Source: Micromonospora sp. FIMYZ51
Lineage (GTDB): Bacteria > Actinomycetota > Actinomycetes > Mycobacteriales > Micromonosporaceae
Direction: 5' to 3'
Assembly: GCF_038246755.1 (NCBI RefSeq)
Contig: NZ_CP134706.1
Location: forward strand, 4,278,001-4,342,000
Length of the DNA stretch: 64,000 bases
The notes under the pieces are model-generated. The model did no database searches. It was not told the DNA's origin and saw nothing but the letters and a program-made list of their open reading frames with translations. The position numbers and the translations under genes were made by a program. Shown here piece after piece: positions 1 to 7,688 of this stretch; the stretch's first letter is position 1, and the number at the start of each line of letters is the position of its first letter.

Positions 1-691
1 TGTCGGTGAGTGCGAAGAAGGCCGCTTCCAACGTCGGATGTCCCGCCGTGACCTGGTCGATCGGGCCGGCGGCGACCACCCGGCCACGGGCGATGACGAC
101 GAGATCGTCGGCGATCTCGGCGACCTCGCCCATCAGGTGACTGGAGAGCAGCACGGTGCCGCCGGCGTCGGCGTGTCCACGTAACAGTTCCCGCAGCCAG
201 CGGATGCCCTCTGGGTCCAGCCCGTTGACCGGCTCGTCGAGCACCAGCGCCTCGGGTTCACCGAGCAGTGCGGTGGCCAGCCCGAGGCGCTGTCCCATGC
301 CCAGGGAGAACCGGCCGACGCGGGTACGGCCGGCGGCGCCGAGACCGACCTGTTCGAGCAGATCGGCCACCCGTCGCCTCGGGATGCCGTTGCTGCGCGC
401 CACCCAGGTGAGGTGGTTGCGGGCGGTACGGGAGCGGTGCGCGCCGGAACCCTCCAACATCGACCCGACGGTGCGCAGCGGGTCACGCAGCGACCGGTAG
501 GGCCGACCGTTGACCAGCGCCGTACCGGCGTCGGCCCGGTCCAGGCCCAGCAGGATACGCAGGGTGGAGGACTTTCCCGCGCCGTTGGGTCCGAGCAGGC
601 CGGTCACCCGGCCCGGTACGGCCCGGAAGGTGACGTCGGTGAGGATCTGGCGGGAGCCGCGCCGCTTGGCCAGGCGTTCGACTGACAACAT
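1..691 (-). CDS. ABC transporter ATP-binding protein (3' end outside window)
   Basis: This is the cytoplasmic nucleotide-binding subunit of an ABC exporter-type system. It begins MLSVERLAKRRG and runs off the left edge, so the C-terminus is missing. Visible in order are Walker A GPNGAGKS, a signature region FSLGMGQRLGLA in place of the usual LSGGQ, Walker B ALVLDEPVNGLDPEG, and the H-loop LLSSHLMGE. The layout matches the ATPases that work with ABC-2 permeases in bacitracin/daunorubicin-type export. The ATG at 691 is used; another in-frame ATG lies at 700. The gene is divergent from the two-component system that follows, which often controls such transporters. The substrate cannot be told. 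Confidence 0.9.
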   Translation of the reverse strand, partial: MLSVERLAKRRGSRQILTDVTFRAVPGRVTGLLGPNGAGKSSTLRILLGLDRADAGTALVNGRPYRSLRDPLRTVGSMLEGSGAHRSRTARNHLTWVARSNGIPRRRVADLLEQVGLGAAGRTRVGRFSLGMGQRLGLATALLGEPEALVLDEPVNGLDPEGIRWLRELLRGHADAGGTVLLSSHLMGEVAEIADDLVVIARGRVVAAGPIDQVTAGHPTLEAAFFALTD

Positions 692-812
692 GACCACCAT
701 GTCAGTCCATGGCCGGGGTCGGCGTCATCGGGCCGTGGCCCGGACTCCGCCGCCGCCACCCCGACCGGGGGCGCTCCGACCTAGGTCCGATGGCATGCGA
801 GGGGTTGTTTCC

Positions 813-824
813 TAGACTCGTGAC
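813..824 (+). promoter_or_regulatory. Putative leaderless promoter -10 element of the kinase gene
   Basis: TAGACT at 813-818 ends six bases before the GTG start codon at 825, and no Shine-Dalgarno sequence is visible in front of that GTG. A TANNNT hexamer about 7-12 bases from a start codon is the usual arrangement for leaderless actinobacterial mRNAs. No convincing -35 element is seen, so this is only suggestive. Confidence 0.35.
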
Positions 825-1685
825 GTGGCACCTGGCGAGCGTCCGGCACGGCGACCCTGGCTGTCCGTCGTCGCCGCCACGGTGCCGGCGGGCCTGGTCC
901 TGTGCCTGGTGACGACGGGTGCCGAAGGGCCGGTCGGGGTGCTCCTGCTGGCAGTGATCACCGTCCTCGCCGTCGCGGCGTCGGTGTGGGCGCTGGTTCG
1001 TGCCCGGCGTCAGCACCGGCGGTACGAGGACCGACTGACCGCCTGGGCGGCCGAGCGGGCGGCCACCGCGGAACGTCTGCGCATCGCACGTGAGCTGCAT
1101 GACCTCGTCTCGCATGGACTCGGATTGGTCACGGTGCGGGCCGCCACTGCGGCGCGGCTCACCGGTCCGGCCGGCGAGACCGAGCGGCTGACCGCGTTGG
1201 CCGACATCGCGCGGGTCAGCCGGGAGACCACCGCCGAGTTGCGGCGCATGCTCGACGTGCTGCGCTCGCCCACCGGTGAGCCCGCTCCCCTGCGGCCGAT
1301 CGACACGCTCGACGCCCTGCCCACGATCCTGCGTGAAGCGAACGACGCCGGCCTGGCGGGCACGCTCGACGTACGCGAGGTGGGGGCGGTATCGCCCGGC
1401 GTTCAGCTGGCCGTCTGCGCGGTCGTCCGGGAAGGGCTGAACAATGCCGCCCGGCACGCGGGCCCGACCAGGGTGTGGGTGAGTGTGGCCCGCGACGGCG
1501 ACGCGGTCGTGGTCGGTGTCCGCGACGACGGCCCGCGCGACGGCTGGCGGTCCAGTCCGGGGGCGGGTCGAGGGCTGGACGGGCTACGCGAACGGGTGTC
1601 CACTTTCGGTGGGAAGGTTTCCGCTCGGCCAGCCGGGCCAGGTTGGCATCTCACGGCGCGCCTGCCTGATCGGGAGCCCGGATGA
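825..1685 (+). CDS. Sensor histidine kinase, NarL/DesK type
   Basis: Membrane sensor kinase of 286 aa that should phosphorylate the response regulator encoded just after it. Two hydrophobic segments at about residues 13-30 and 37-58 form a short membrane anchor with almost no outside loop. A HisKA_3 dimerisation domain follows, with the phospho-acceptor His92 in ARELHDLVSHG. The HATPase domain starts near residue 190 with the N-box EGLNNAARHAG and G-boxes VRDDGP and GRGLDGLRERV. The stop overlaps the next start by 4 bp (ATGA), so the two are translationally coupled. The divergent ABC ATPase is a likely target. The signal is unknown. Confidence 0.93.
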   Translation: MAPGERPARRPWLSVVAATVPAGLVLCLVTTGAEGPVGVLLLAVITVLAVAASVWALVRARRQHRRYEDRLTAWAAERAATAERLRIARELHDLVSHGLGLVTVRAATAARLTGPAGETERLTALADIARVSRETTAELRRMLDVLRSPTGEPAPLRPIDTLDALPTILREANDAGLAGTLDVREVGAVSPGVQLAVCAVVREGLNNAARHAGPTRVWVSVARDGDAVVVGVRDDGPRDGWRSSPGAGRGLDGLRERVSTFGGKVSARPAGPGWHLTARLPDREPG

Positions 1686-2371
1686 GCGTCGAGCCGTCGG
1701 GGCGGCAGCACAGCGACATCCGGGTGCTCGTCGCGGATGACCAGCAACTGTTGCGGCACAGTCTCGCGATCCTCATCGACAGCACCCCCGGCCTCGCCGT
1801 GGTGGGCCAGGCCGCCACCGGCGACGAGACCGTGACGCTCGCCCTGGAACGCCGGCCGGACGTCATCCTCATGGACATCCGGATGCCCGACGGCGACGGC
1901 ATCGAGACGACCCGCCGCATCACCGGGCACGCCGAGCTGCGTCACAGCAGTGTCGTCGTACTCAGCATGTTCGCCCTCGACGAGTACGTGTCCGCCGCGC
2001 TGCGGGCGGGAGCCCGTGGCTTCCTGCTCAAGGATGCGCACCCGGACCGGCTCATCGACGCGATCCGTCGGACGCATGCGGGTGAATCTCTCTTCGCCCC
2101 GAGCATCCTCACCCGCTTCGTCACGCACTATCTCGACCGTCCCGGCCCACCCACGGGTGGACGGATCGGGGTGCTCACCGTGCGCGAGACCGAGGTGCTG
2201 TCGCTGGTGGCGCGCGGCCTGTCCAACGACGAGATTGCGCGATCGCTCACCATCTCGGTCAAGACCGTCAAGACCCACATCGGCAATCTGCTCACCAAGC
2301 TCGGTGCCCGCGACCGGGCGCAGCTGGTCATCGCCGCTTATGAGAACGGTCTGGTGGCGGCGGCGCGCTGA
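1682..2371 (+). CDS. LuxR-family response regulator
   Basis: DNA-binding response regulator of 229 aa. The receiver domain (about 12-130) carries the acidic pair D19/D20, phospho-acceptor Asp65 in ILMDIRMPDGDG, and a conserved lysine in FLLKDAH. The LuxR-type helix-turn-helix (about 160-222) has LTVRETEVLSLVARGLSNDE and VKTHIGNLLTKL. It overlaps the kinase stop by 4 bp. This is an ordinary NarL-type two-component partner, and no target site could be assigned. Confidence 0.94.
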   Translation: MSVEPSGRQHSDIRVLVADDQQLLRHSLAILIDSTPGLAVVGQAATGDETVTLALERRPDVILMDIRMPDGDGIETTRRITGHAELRHSSVVVLSMFALDEYVSAALRAGARGFLLKDAHPDRLIDAIRRTHAGESLFAPSILTRFVTHYLDRPGPPTGGRIGVLTVRETEVLSLVARGLSNDEIARSLTISVKTVKTHIGNLLTKLGARDRAQLVIAAYENGLVAAAR

Positions 2372-2524
2372 TCGGCGGTCGGTAGCTCCTCGGCGACCGG
2401 ATCGGTGGCCGCTCCCTGGCCGGGAGACGTTGATCGGGAGAAGCCACGAGCCCGGCGAGGCAACCTTTTCCGTCGTCCCCGGCTCTTCCTTTCGTCGGTG
2501 ACCTCCGAGGACTGGAGAGTGCAG

Positions 2525-3049
2525 GTGACGGATGACAGTTTCCGTGAATTCGTCGAGATCCGGTACGCGGATCTGGTCCGGACGGCGTACCTGCTGACCG
2601 GTTCGCGGCACTCGGCCGAGGATCTGGTGCAGAGCGCGCTGATGCGGGCGATGCGCCGCTGGCGGCAGGTCAACGACCCGATGGCGTACGTCCGCCGAAT
2701 CATGGTCAACGAGCGGGTCAGCCTGTGGCACCGGTTCGGTTCCCGGGAGTTCCTGGCCGGGGTGACCGGCGCCTGGCGGCTGCACGCCGACCGGGGCCGC
2801 GGTGCCGACGTGGCGGACGGCGTCGTGGTGCGCGACGAGGTACTCACCGCGTTGCACAGCCTGCCGCCCCGGATGCGGGCCGTGCTGGTGCTGCGCTACT
2901 GGGAGGACCTCTCCGAGGCGCAGATCGCCGACACGCTCGGTTGCTCGATCGGCACGGTGAAGAGCCAGACGTCGCGGGGGCTCACCCGGTTACGCGCGGT
3001 GCTGCCGGCCTCCTCTGCCGAGCCGGTCACCACGAATGGAGAGGTGTGA
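2525..3049 (+). CDS. SigE-family ECF RNA polymerase sigma factor
   Basis: Extracytoplasmic-function sigma factor of 174 aa, normal for the SigE family of actinobacteria. Region 2 (about 1-75) contains FREFVEIRYADLVRTAYLLT and SAEDLVQSALMRAMRRW. Region 4 (about 105-165) contains MRAVLVLRYWEDLSEAQIA and the helix-turn-helix LGCSIGTVKSQTSRGLTRL. The GTG at 2525 is chosen because GGAGAG at 2514-2519 sits at a good distance; GTG 2519 overlaps the GGAGAG itself. The next gene begins three bases after the stop and probably encodes its membrane partner. Confidence 0.93.
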   Translation: MTDDSFREFVEIRYADLVRTAYLLTGSRHSAEDLVQSALMRAMRRWRQVNDPMAYVRRIMVNERVSLWHRFGSREFLAGVTGAWRLHADRGRGADVADGVVVRDEVLTALHSLPPRMRAVLVLRYWEDLSEAQIADTLGCSIGTVKSQTSRGLTRLRAVLPASSAEPVTTNGEV

Positions 3050-3052
3050 ACG

Positions 3053-4456
3053 ATGGCTGATGACATCAGGCAGGCATTGACGAGGCTCGCCGAGCCGGTG
3101 GTTCCCGGTCCCGACCCGTACCAGCGGCTGCTGGCCCGGGTGCGTCGGCGCCGGCAACGGCGGGTGGCCGTGCTGGGGGTGGCCGGCGTGGTGGCGGCGG
3201 CGATGGCCCTGCCGGTCTTCGGCGCAGCCGGCCGGCTGACGGTCACCGGCGTGGCCTCCTCGCCACCGCCAGCGGCCGGGACCTACCAGCCGGCGAGCCC
3301 GATCGACAAGCCGATGGCGCGGCAGTTGCTGGACTCGCCGACCCGGGGCAACCTGGCCGACGACCGGACGCTGATCGCGGAGATCGAGCGGCAGTACCGG
3401 GCGTCCCGCGCCGAACTGCTGGTCGACCCCACGCTCGACGAGGTGAAAGTGCTGCTGGCTCACGACATGCCGGACTCCCGGACCGTGGTGGTGGCCTTCC
3501 TGGACGCCTCACACGCGTTGATCCGCAGAGGAGACGGGCAGGCCGGGGCGTCCGTGCCGGAACTGCTACGCAAGACCGGCACCCCGGTCGAGCCGCAACC
3601 CTTGGAACCGTACGTCTTCCTCAGTCGACACTCGCCGGTGAACGGCGGCCGCGTCACCGACCTCACGGCCGGGCTCGCACCTGCCGGGTGCCTCGTCGAG
3701 GCTTCCACCGACGGCCGGCTCCAGCCGGACGGATCGGTCGCCCGGAGCTGGCAGGTGGTGAGCACCGAGGGCTACGTGGTCCGGGGCCCGGGAGAGGGTG
3801 CCGAACGGTGGCGGTTCACCTGCCAGGGCGTAGTGCGATACGACGGTCCGGCAGGCGGTGGGAGCATGATCGTCTACCCGGAGGAAGCGGCTCCGCCGGT
3901 TCCCACCGATGGTGCACGCGGCTCGGTGGACGCCACGCTCGCCGCCACCGCAGCGCGCGAGTTGGACCGCGAAATGAAGGGCCAAGGACTCCTCGGACCG
4001 GTGCCACAGGTGATCTGGGGCGGGCAGTTGCCCGACTGGGTGCCCGGCGCACCGGCTGCCGTGCTGGTACGTTCCTGCTCGACCGACGCCGGCTGCGCCG
4101 CAATGCTCAGGGTCGAGGTCGAGCCCGGACGGTCACCGCAGCAGCCGGGCTTAGGGGCTCCGTCCGACTACTGGACGACCAAGGGGGGCCCTGACCTGAC
4201 CGTCGTTCCGGTGCCGGGAGGCAGCGGCGGTGTGCTGGTCTTCGGGCCGGAGTCGGCAACCGACGTCAAGTTCCTCGACGGAAAGAAGAAAACGATTGCC
4301 AGCGGCCGACTCGACAGCGGGGTGGGCGTGATCCACATCGACCCTGACCAGGTGGCTGAGGTGCAGGTCTTCGACAAGGGCGGCCAGCTTCTGGAGACCG
4401 CGAACCTTCGCGCCGACTTCGGCCAGCTCGGTGAGCCGACGGTATGGGCCTGGTGA
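3053..4456 (+). CDS. Membrane-anchored protein paired with the SigE-family sigma factor
   Basis: Protein of 467 aa, not recognised as a defined enzyme. An N-terminal cytoplasmic stretch of about 35 residues (DDIRQALTRLAEPVVPGPD, then an Arg-rich cluster) is followed by one transmembrane helix near residues 38-58 and a long extracytoplasmic region. Its position directly behind the sigma gene, with GGAGAGGTG before the ATG, and its topology fit an anti-sigma factor or co-regulated sensor. No ZAS zinc motif (HxxxCxxC) is present, so it is not a classical anti-sigma factor. Pairing is inferred from context. Confidence 0.8.
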   Translation: MADDIRQALTRLAEPVVPGPDPYQRLLARVRRRRQRRVAVLGVAGVVAAAMALPVFGAAGRLTVTGVASSPPPAAGTYQPASPIDKPMARQLLDSPTRGNLADDRTLIAEIERQYRASRAELLVDPTLDEVKVLLAHDMPDSRTVVVAFLDASHALIRRGDGQAGASVPELLRKTGTPVEPQPLEPYVFLSRHSPVNGGRVTDLTAGLAPAGCLVEASTDGRLQPDGSVARSWQVVSTEGYVVRGPGEGAERWRFTCQGVVRYDGPAGGGSMIVYPEEAAPPVPTDGARGSVDATLAATAARELDREMKGQGLLGPVPQVIWGGQLPDWVPGAPAAVLVRSCSTDAGCAAMLRVEVEPGRSPQQPGLGAPSDYWTTKGGPDLTVVPVPGGSGGVLVFGPESATDVKFLDGKKKTIASGRLDSGVGVIHIDPDQVAEVQVFDKGGQLLETANLRADFGQLGEPTVWAW

Positions 4457-4475
4457 CGCCGGCCCGTTGAACGCG

Positions 4476-4513
4476 ACAGGTGGGGGCCACCCGCTCGGGC
4501 GGCCCCCACCTGT
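4476..4513. terminator. Bidirectional terminator hairpin
   Basis: A perfect 13-bp inverted repeat (ACAGGTGGGGGCC at 4476-4488, GGCCCCCACCTGT at 4501-4513) with a 12-base loop lies between two converging genes. It is G/C-rich without a long T tract, as usual in high-GC actinobacteria. Confidence 0.85.
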
Positions 4514-4518
4514 GCGAC

Positions 4519-5142
4519 TCACTCGAACAGGGAGAGGGTCAACGTCGAGGCGTACTCACCGGCCGCGACATCAGCCGGCGTACGCAGGAACAGCTCGGCG
4601 TTGACGGTGAACTCGCCACCGGCCACGGCACCCGAGTCGAAGGTCGAGACCAGCAACTCCTGGTCGACCAGACCCACGTTGTTACCGGGCTGCGTCGGCT
4701 CGTCGACCACCGTCACGACCTCCTCGCCCTCGCTGACCAGACCGGTGTCCCCACCGTCGAGCAGCTTCGGCCGCCAACCCAGATGCCCGGCCCCGATCGG
4801 CTCCTGACCATCGGCACCGACGAAGTCCGACGCCGAACCCAGCACCGCCCACGCCGAACCCGCCGGCACCTCGTCGGCGGTACGGGTGTCGGTCACCGTG
4901 ACGGTCGGCAACGTGCCGACGAACTGGCGGACCAGCAGCGTCGACCCGTCCTCCGACAGCGCCACCGAGTCGGCCGCCACCGACATCGCCAGCACCCCCG
5001 GCTCCTCGACCTCCTCGATGTCGACGGTCACCTCGACATCGGCGTTGTCACCCGGCTCGGCCGACGCCGGTGCGGCCATCGCCACCGAGCCGACCACCAT
5101 CGCCCCGGCGGCCACCGACGCGAACAGCTTGCTTCTTTTCAT
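4519..5142 (-). CDS. Secreted WxL-domain-like surface protein
   Basis: Exported protein of 207 aa. A signal peptide MKRSKLFASVAAGAMVVG ends in a typical APASA cleavage site near residue 27. The mature part is acidic and beta-rich, with GHLGWRPKLLDGG near the middle and a C-terminal strand pattern AGEYASTLTLSL. That ending resembles the WxL cell-surface domain, which binds peptidoglycan non-covalently, but the double WxL signature is not clear. ATG 5142 is preferred over GTG 5148 because GGAG lies seven bases before it. Function is inferred from weak similarity only. Confidence 0.75.
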   Translation of the reverse strand: MKRSKLFASVAAGAMVVGSVAMAAPASAEPGDNADVEVTVDIEEVEEPGVLAMSVAADSVALSEDGSTLLVRQFVGTLPTVTVTDTRTADEVPAGSAWAVLGSASDFVGADGQEPIGAGHLGWRPKLLDGGDTGLVSEGEEVVTVVDEPTQPGNNVGLVDQELLVSTFDSGAVAGGEFTVNAELFLRTPADVAAGEYASTLTLSLFE

Positions 5143-5188
5143 CCCCACGCTCCGTTGTCAGTTTCCTGGTTGCTGGACAGGGTGCCGG

Positions 5189-7600
5189 TCAGCCGGCGCA
5201 GTTGACGCCGGAGTAATTGGCGGTGACGATCCTCGTCACGTCCCGGCCATCGACCGACCCGCTGGCGCGTACGGTCACCGAGCCGGCCGCGACCTCGGCC
5301 GTGCGGGTTGCGAACTGCTGGTAGGCGTTGCCGCCCGGCGCCACGTCCGCGAAGGACCGCTCGCCGTACGCGGTCTCCACGGCGATGTCCACCGGCGCGT
5401 CATGGGTGTTGCGGGCCTGCACCGCGACGTACGCCTTACCGGCGACGCAGCGCGCCTGCGCGCTGACCTCGACCGGCAGTTCGGCGGCGGAGGCCGCCTC
5501 GAAGGCCCAGGTGTCGATCTCGAAGAGATCGCTGCCCTGCGGGCCCGAGTAGGTGAAGTAGACGTCGTGCACGCCAGCCACGCCGTCGAGCGAAGCGGTC
5601 AGCTCCGTCCACTCGCCGATCGGCGCGTCGACCGGGATGGTCCCGACCACCGGTCCGGTGACCTCGTCCAGCCGGATCTCGATCTTCCCGCCGGCCGCCA
5701 GCGGGCGGACCTTCGCCGTCACGCTGCGGGCACCGTCACCGAAGTCCACCGACGACAGGGCCGTCCAGTCGCCGTTGTCGATGTCACGGACCACCAGGTT
5801 CGGTGCCGTCGTGCCGAATTCGGCGGACGGGCCGTCGATCTTCGCGGTCGCGACGCCCTTGCTCCAGCCGAACGTCTCCGCCTCGAACACCCGGTACGGG
5901 TCGAAGTCGCGGACCTGCGAGGCACCGGCGTAGGTGCCGACCACCTGCTGGATGGTGCCGTCGGCGTTGAACGCCAGCTCCTGGATGTGCGGGCTGCGGT
6001 AGCCCTGGGTGGTGTTGCCGTTGATCCGCTTGTTCAGCGTCGGGGCGTGGTACGTGAAGTAGTACTTGCCCTCGTACTCGAAGGCGGACTGGTGGTTGTT
6101 GCCACCGGTGCCGGCGCCGAAGAACTGCGACTGGTTCGGGAAGAGCACACCGGCGTAGGTCTCCTTCGGCCACGACATCGGGTCGTCGGAGATCATGTAG
6201 CCGATCTGGCCACCGCCGGGGTAGCCGGGCAGCGGCGTCTGGTTGCCGCCGAAGTCGTTGCCGCCGAAGTGCGACGAGTACGACAGGTAGTACTTGCCGT
6301 CACGCTCGAACACCTGGGCCGCCTCGAAGGCCACCGGGGCGTCCACGACCGCCGCCGTGCCCTCGGTCGACACCATGTCGTCGCCGAGCTTGATCGCCCG
6401 CAGGTTCTTCGGGTTGTTGAACCGCTCGGCCGGCGGCATGCTGGTCGACGCCGGTCCGCCACCGAAGTAGAGGTACGCCTCGCCGTCCGAGGTCACCAGC
6501 GGCGCCGGGTCGAACTTCCAGGCGACGGCCTCGGCACCGGGGGTGCGGCCGTCGATCAGCGTGCTGGTGCGCTCGCTGGTCCACGGGCCGACCGGCGAGG
6601 CGCCCGTGATCACGTTGCTCGAACTGCCGTTGTTGGCGTAGTAGAGGAAGAACTTCTCCTCGCCGTTGACCACCTTCTTGGCCATGCCGGGCGCCCACGA
6701 GTTGGTGGTGAAGGGCGCCACGCCGTTCGGGCCGGCGACCTGGATCTCACCGTGGTCCGTCCAGTTCACCAGATCCGTCGAGGAGATCACGGTGATCTGG
6801 TTGATGTGGCCGTAGTTGATGCCCGGCGAGACGCCGGTGACCGGGTCGGGCGCGTAGCCCTGCGTGTCGTTGGTCATGTACATGTAGACCCGGCCGTCGT
6901 GCACGAAGCCGAACCCGTCGGCACCGAACTTGTGCCCGATCAACGGGTTGTGCTCGCCGGGCAGCTTGCCGACGACCTCGATGGTCTTCGACGGCGGCGC
7001 GGGTGGTGCGGCACCGACGACGGAGACGTCGTCGAGCTTGAAGTCCATCAGGTGAACCCCCGGGTCAGTCGACGGCGTGCTCGTCCAGGGCGTCTCGAAG
7101 AAGAGCCGCGCCGTCGTCACGTTCTGCCCCGCCGGGATGGTGAACTGACCGTTGAACTGCGCCCACTGCCCCTTGGTGGCGGTCACGCTGACCAGGTTGG
7201 TGTAGGTGCTGCCGCCGTAGTGCATGGTGGCGAAGAACTGCTTCGTCGCAGGGCTGTCGGGGTTCTCGTACTTTATTCGGGCGGTCAGGGCGTACGTCTG
7301 CCCGGCCTGCACCTTGCCGGAGAGGTCCTGCATCGGGCCGGAACCGGTGGTCTGCCGGTTGGTCACCAGCACGGCGCTGGATCCGGAGTAGGCGTCCGTG
7401 GTCGGCGAGAGGGTGGCGCCGTCGGTCGCGTTGCCGTTGTTCACGAACCAGTTGGCGAGGCCGTTCTCGAAGCCGCCGTTGACGATGAGATCGGTCTCGG
7501 CGGCGTTGGCCGGTGCCGCGACGAATCCGGCCAACAGCAGGCCGGCCGTCGCGATCGCGGCGATGCGTCGTCGGGTCGGCCTCCGTAATGTCCTTGTCAC
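5189..7600 (-). CDS. Secreted GH43 family glycosidase with carbohydrate-binding modules
   Basis: Extracellular hemicellulose-degrading enzyme of about 803 aa, likely acting on arabinose- or xylose-containing polysaccharide. A signal peptide (RRRIAAIATAGLLLAG, cleavage after APANA) is followed by a CBM4_9-like module (about 35-195, starts LIVNGGFENGLANW). The GH43 five-bladed propeller spans about 205-560, with ADGFGFVHDGRVYMY, NSWAPGM and the acid Glu region FEAAQVFERDGKYYLSY. A CBM6-like module (about 565-695) and a C-terminal domain (about 705-803) follow; the latter is shared with the next GH43 gene. GTG 7600 is preferred because AAGGAGG ends six bases before it. Confidence 0.9.
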   Translation of the reverse strand: MTRTLRRPTRRRIAAIATAGLLLAGFVAAPANAAETDLIVNGGFENGLANWFVNNGNATDGATLSPTTDAYSGSSAVLVTNRQTTGSGPMQDLSGKVQAGQTYALTARIKYENPDSPATKQFFATMHYGGSTYTNLVSVTATKGQWAQFNGQFTIPAGQNVTTARLFFETPWTSTPSTDPGVHLMDFKLDDVSVVGAAPPAPPSKTIEVVGKLPGEHNPLIGHKFGADGFGFVHDGRVYMYMTNDTQGYAPDPVTGVSPGINYGHINQITVISSTDLVNWTDHGEIQVAGPNGVAPFTTNSWAPGMAKKVVNGEEKFFLYYANNGSSSNVITGASPVGPWTSERTSTLIDGRTPGAEAVAWKFDPAPLVTSDGEAYLYFGGGPASTSMPPAERFNNPKNLRAIKLGDDMVSTEGTAAVVDAPVAFEAAQVFERDGKYYLSYSSHFGGNDFGGNQTPLPGYPGGGQIGYMISDDPMSWPKETYAGVLFPNQSQFFGAGTGGNNHQSAFEYEGKYYFTYHAPTLNKRINGNTTQGYRSPHIQELAFNADGTIQQVVGTYAGASQVRDFDPYRVFEAETFGWSKGVATAKIDGPSAEFGTTAPNLVVRDIDNGDWTALSSVDFGDGARSVTAKVRPLAAGGKIEIRLDEVTGPVVGTIPVDAPIGEWTELTASLDGVAGVHDVYFTYSGPQGSDLFEIDTWAFEAASAAELPVEVSAQARCVAGKAYVAVQARNTHDAPVDIAVETAYGERSFADVAPGGNAYQQFATRTAEVAAGSVTVRASGSVDGRDVTRIVTANYSGVNCAG

Positions 7601-7641
7601 CAATGTCCTCCTTGGTCAATGACGGGATGGGATCATCGGAC

Positions 7642-7671
7642 CCCGGGGCCGGCATGTGATCCGGCCCCGGG
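7642..7671 (-). terminator. Hairpin terminator between the two GH43 genes
   Basis: CCCGGGGCCGG (7642-7652) and CCGGCCCCGGG (7661-7671) form an 11-bp perfect stem with an 8-base loop. It lies 18 bases past the stop of the upstream GH43 gene and in front of the ribosome-binding site of the next. It may attenuate rather than fully stop transcription, since both genes point the same way. Confidence 0.7.
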
Positions 7672-7688
7672 ACAGATCGGATGGGTTG

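Noticed and set aside
2459-2500. GGCAACC before the sigma gene as an ECF autoregulatory -35 box
   Set aside because: No CGTC-type -10 element occurs at 16-17 bases; the nearest ones are 5 and 27 bases away.
4886-7588. Very long plus-strand open frame opposite the first GH43 gene
   Set aside because: It is the antisense shadow of a gene with clear GH43 motifs and signal peptide; its translation is low-complexity Arg/Gly/Val with no domain. The same holds for the long frame at 7656-10688.
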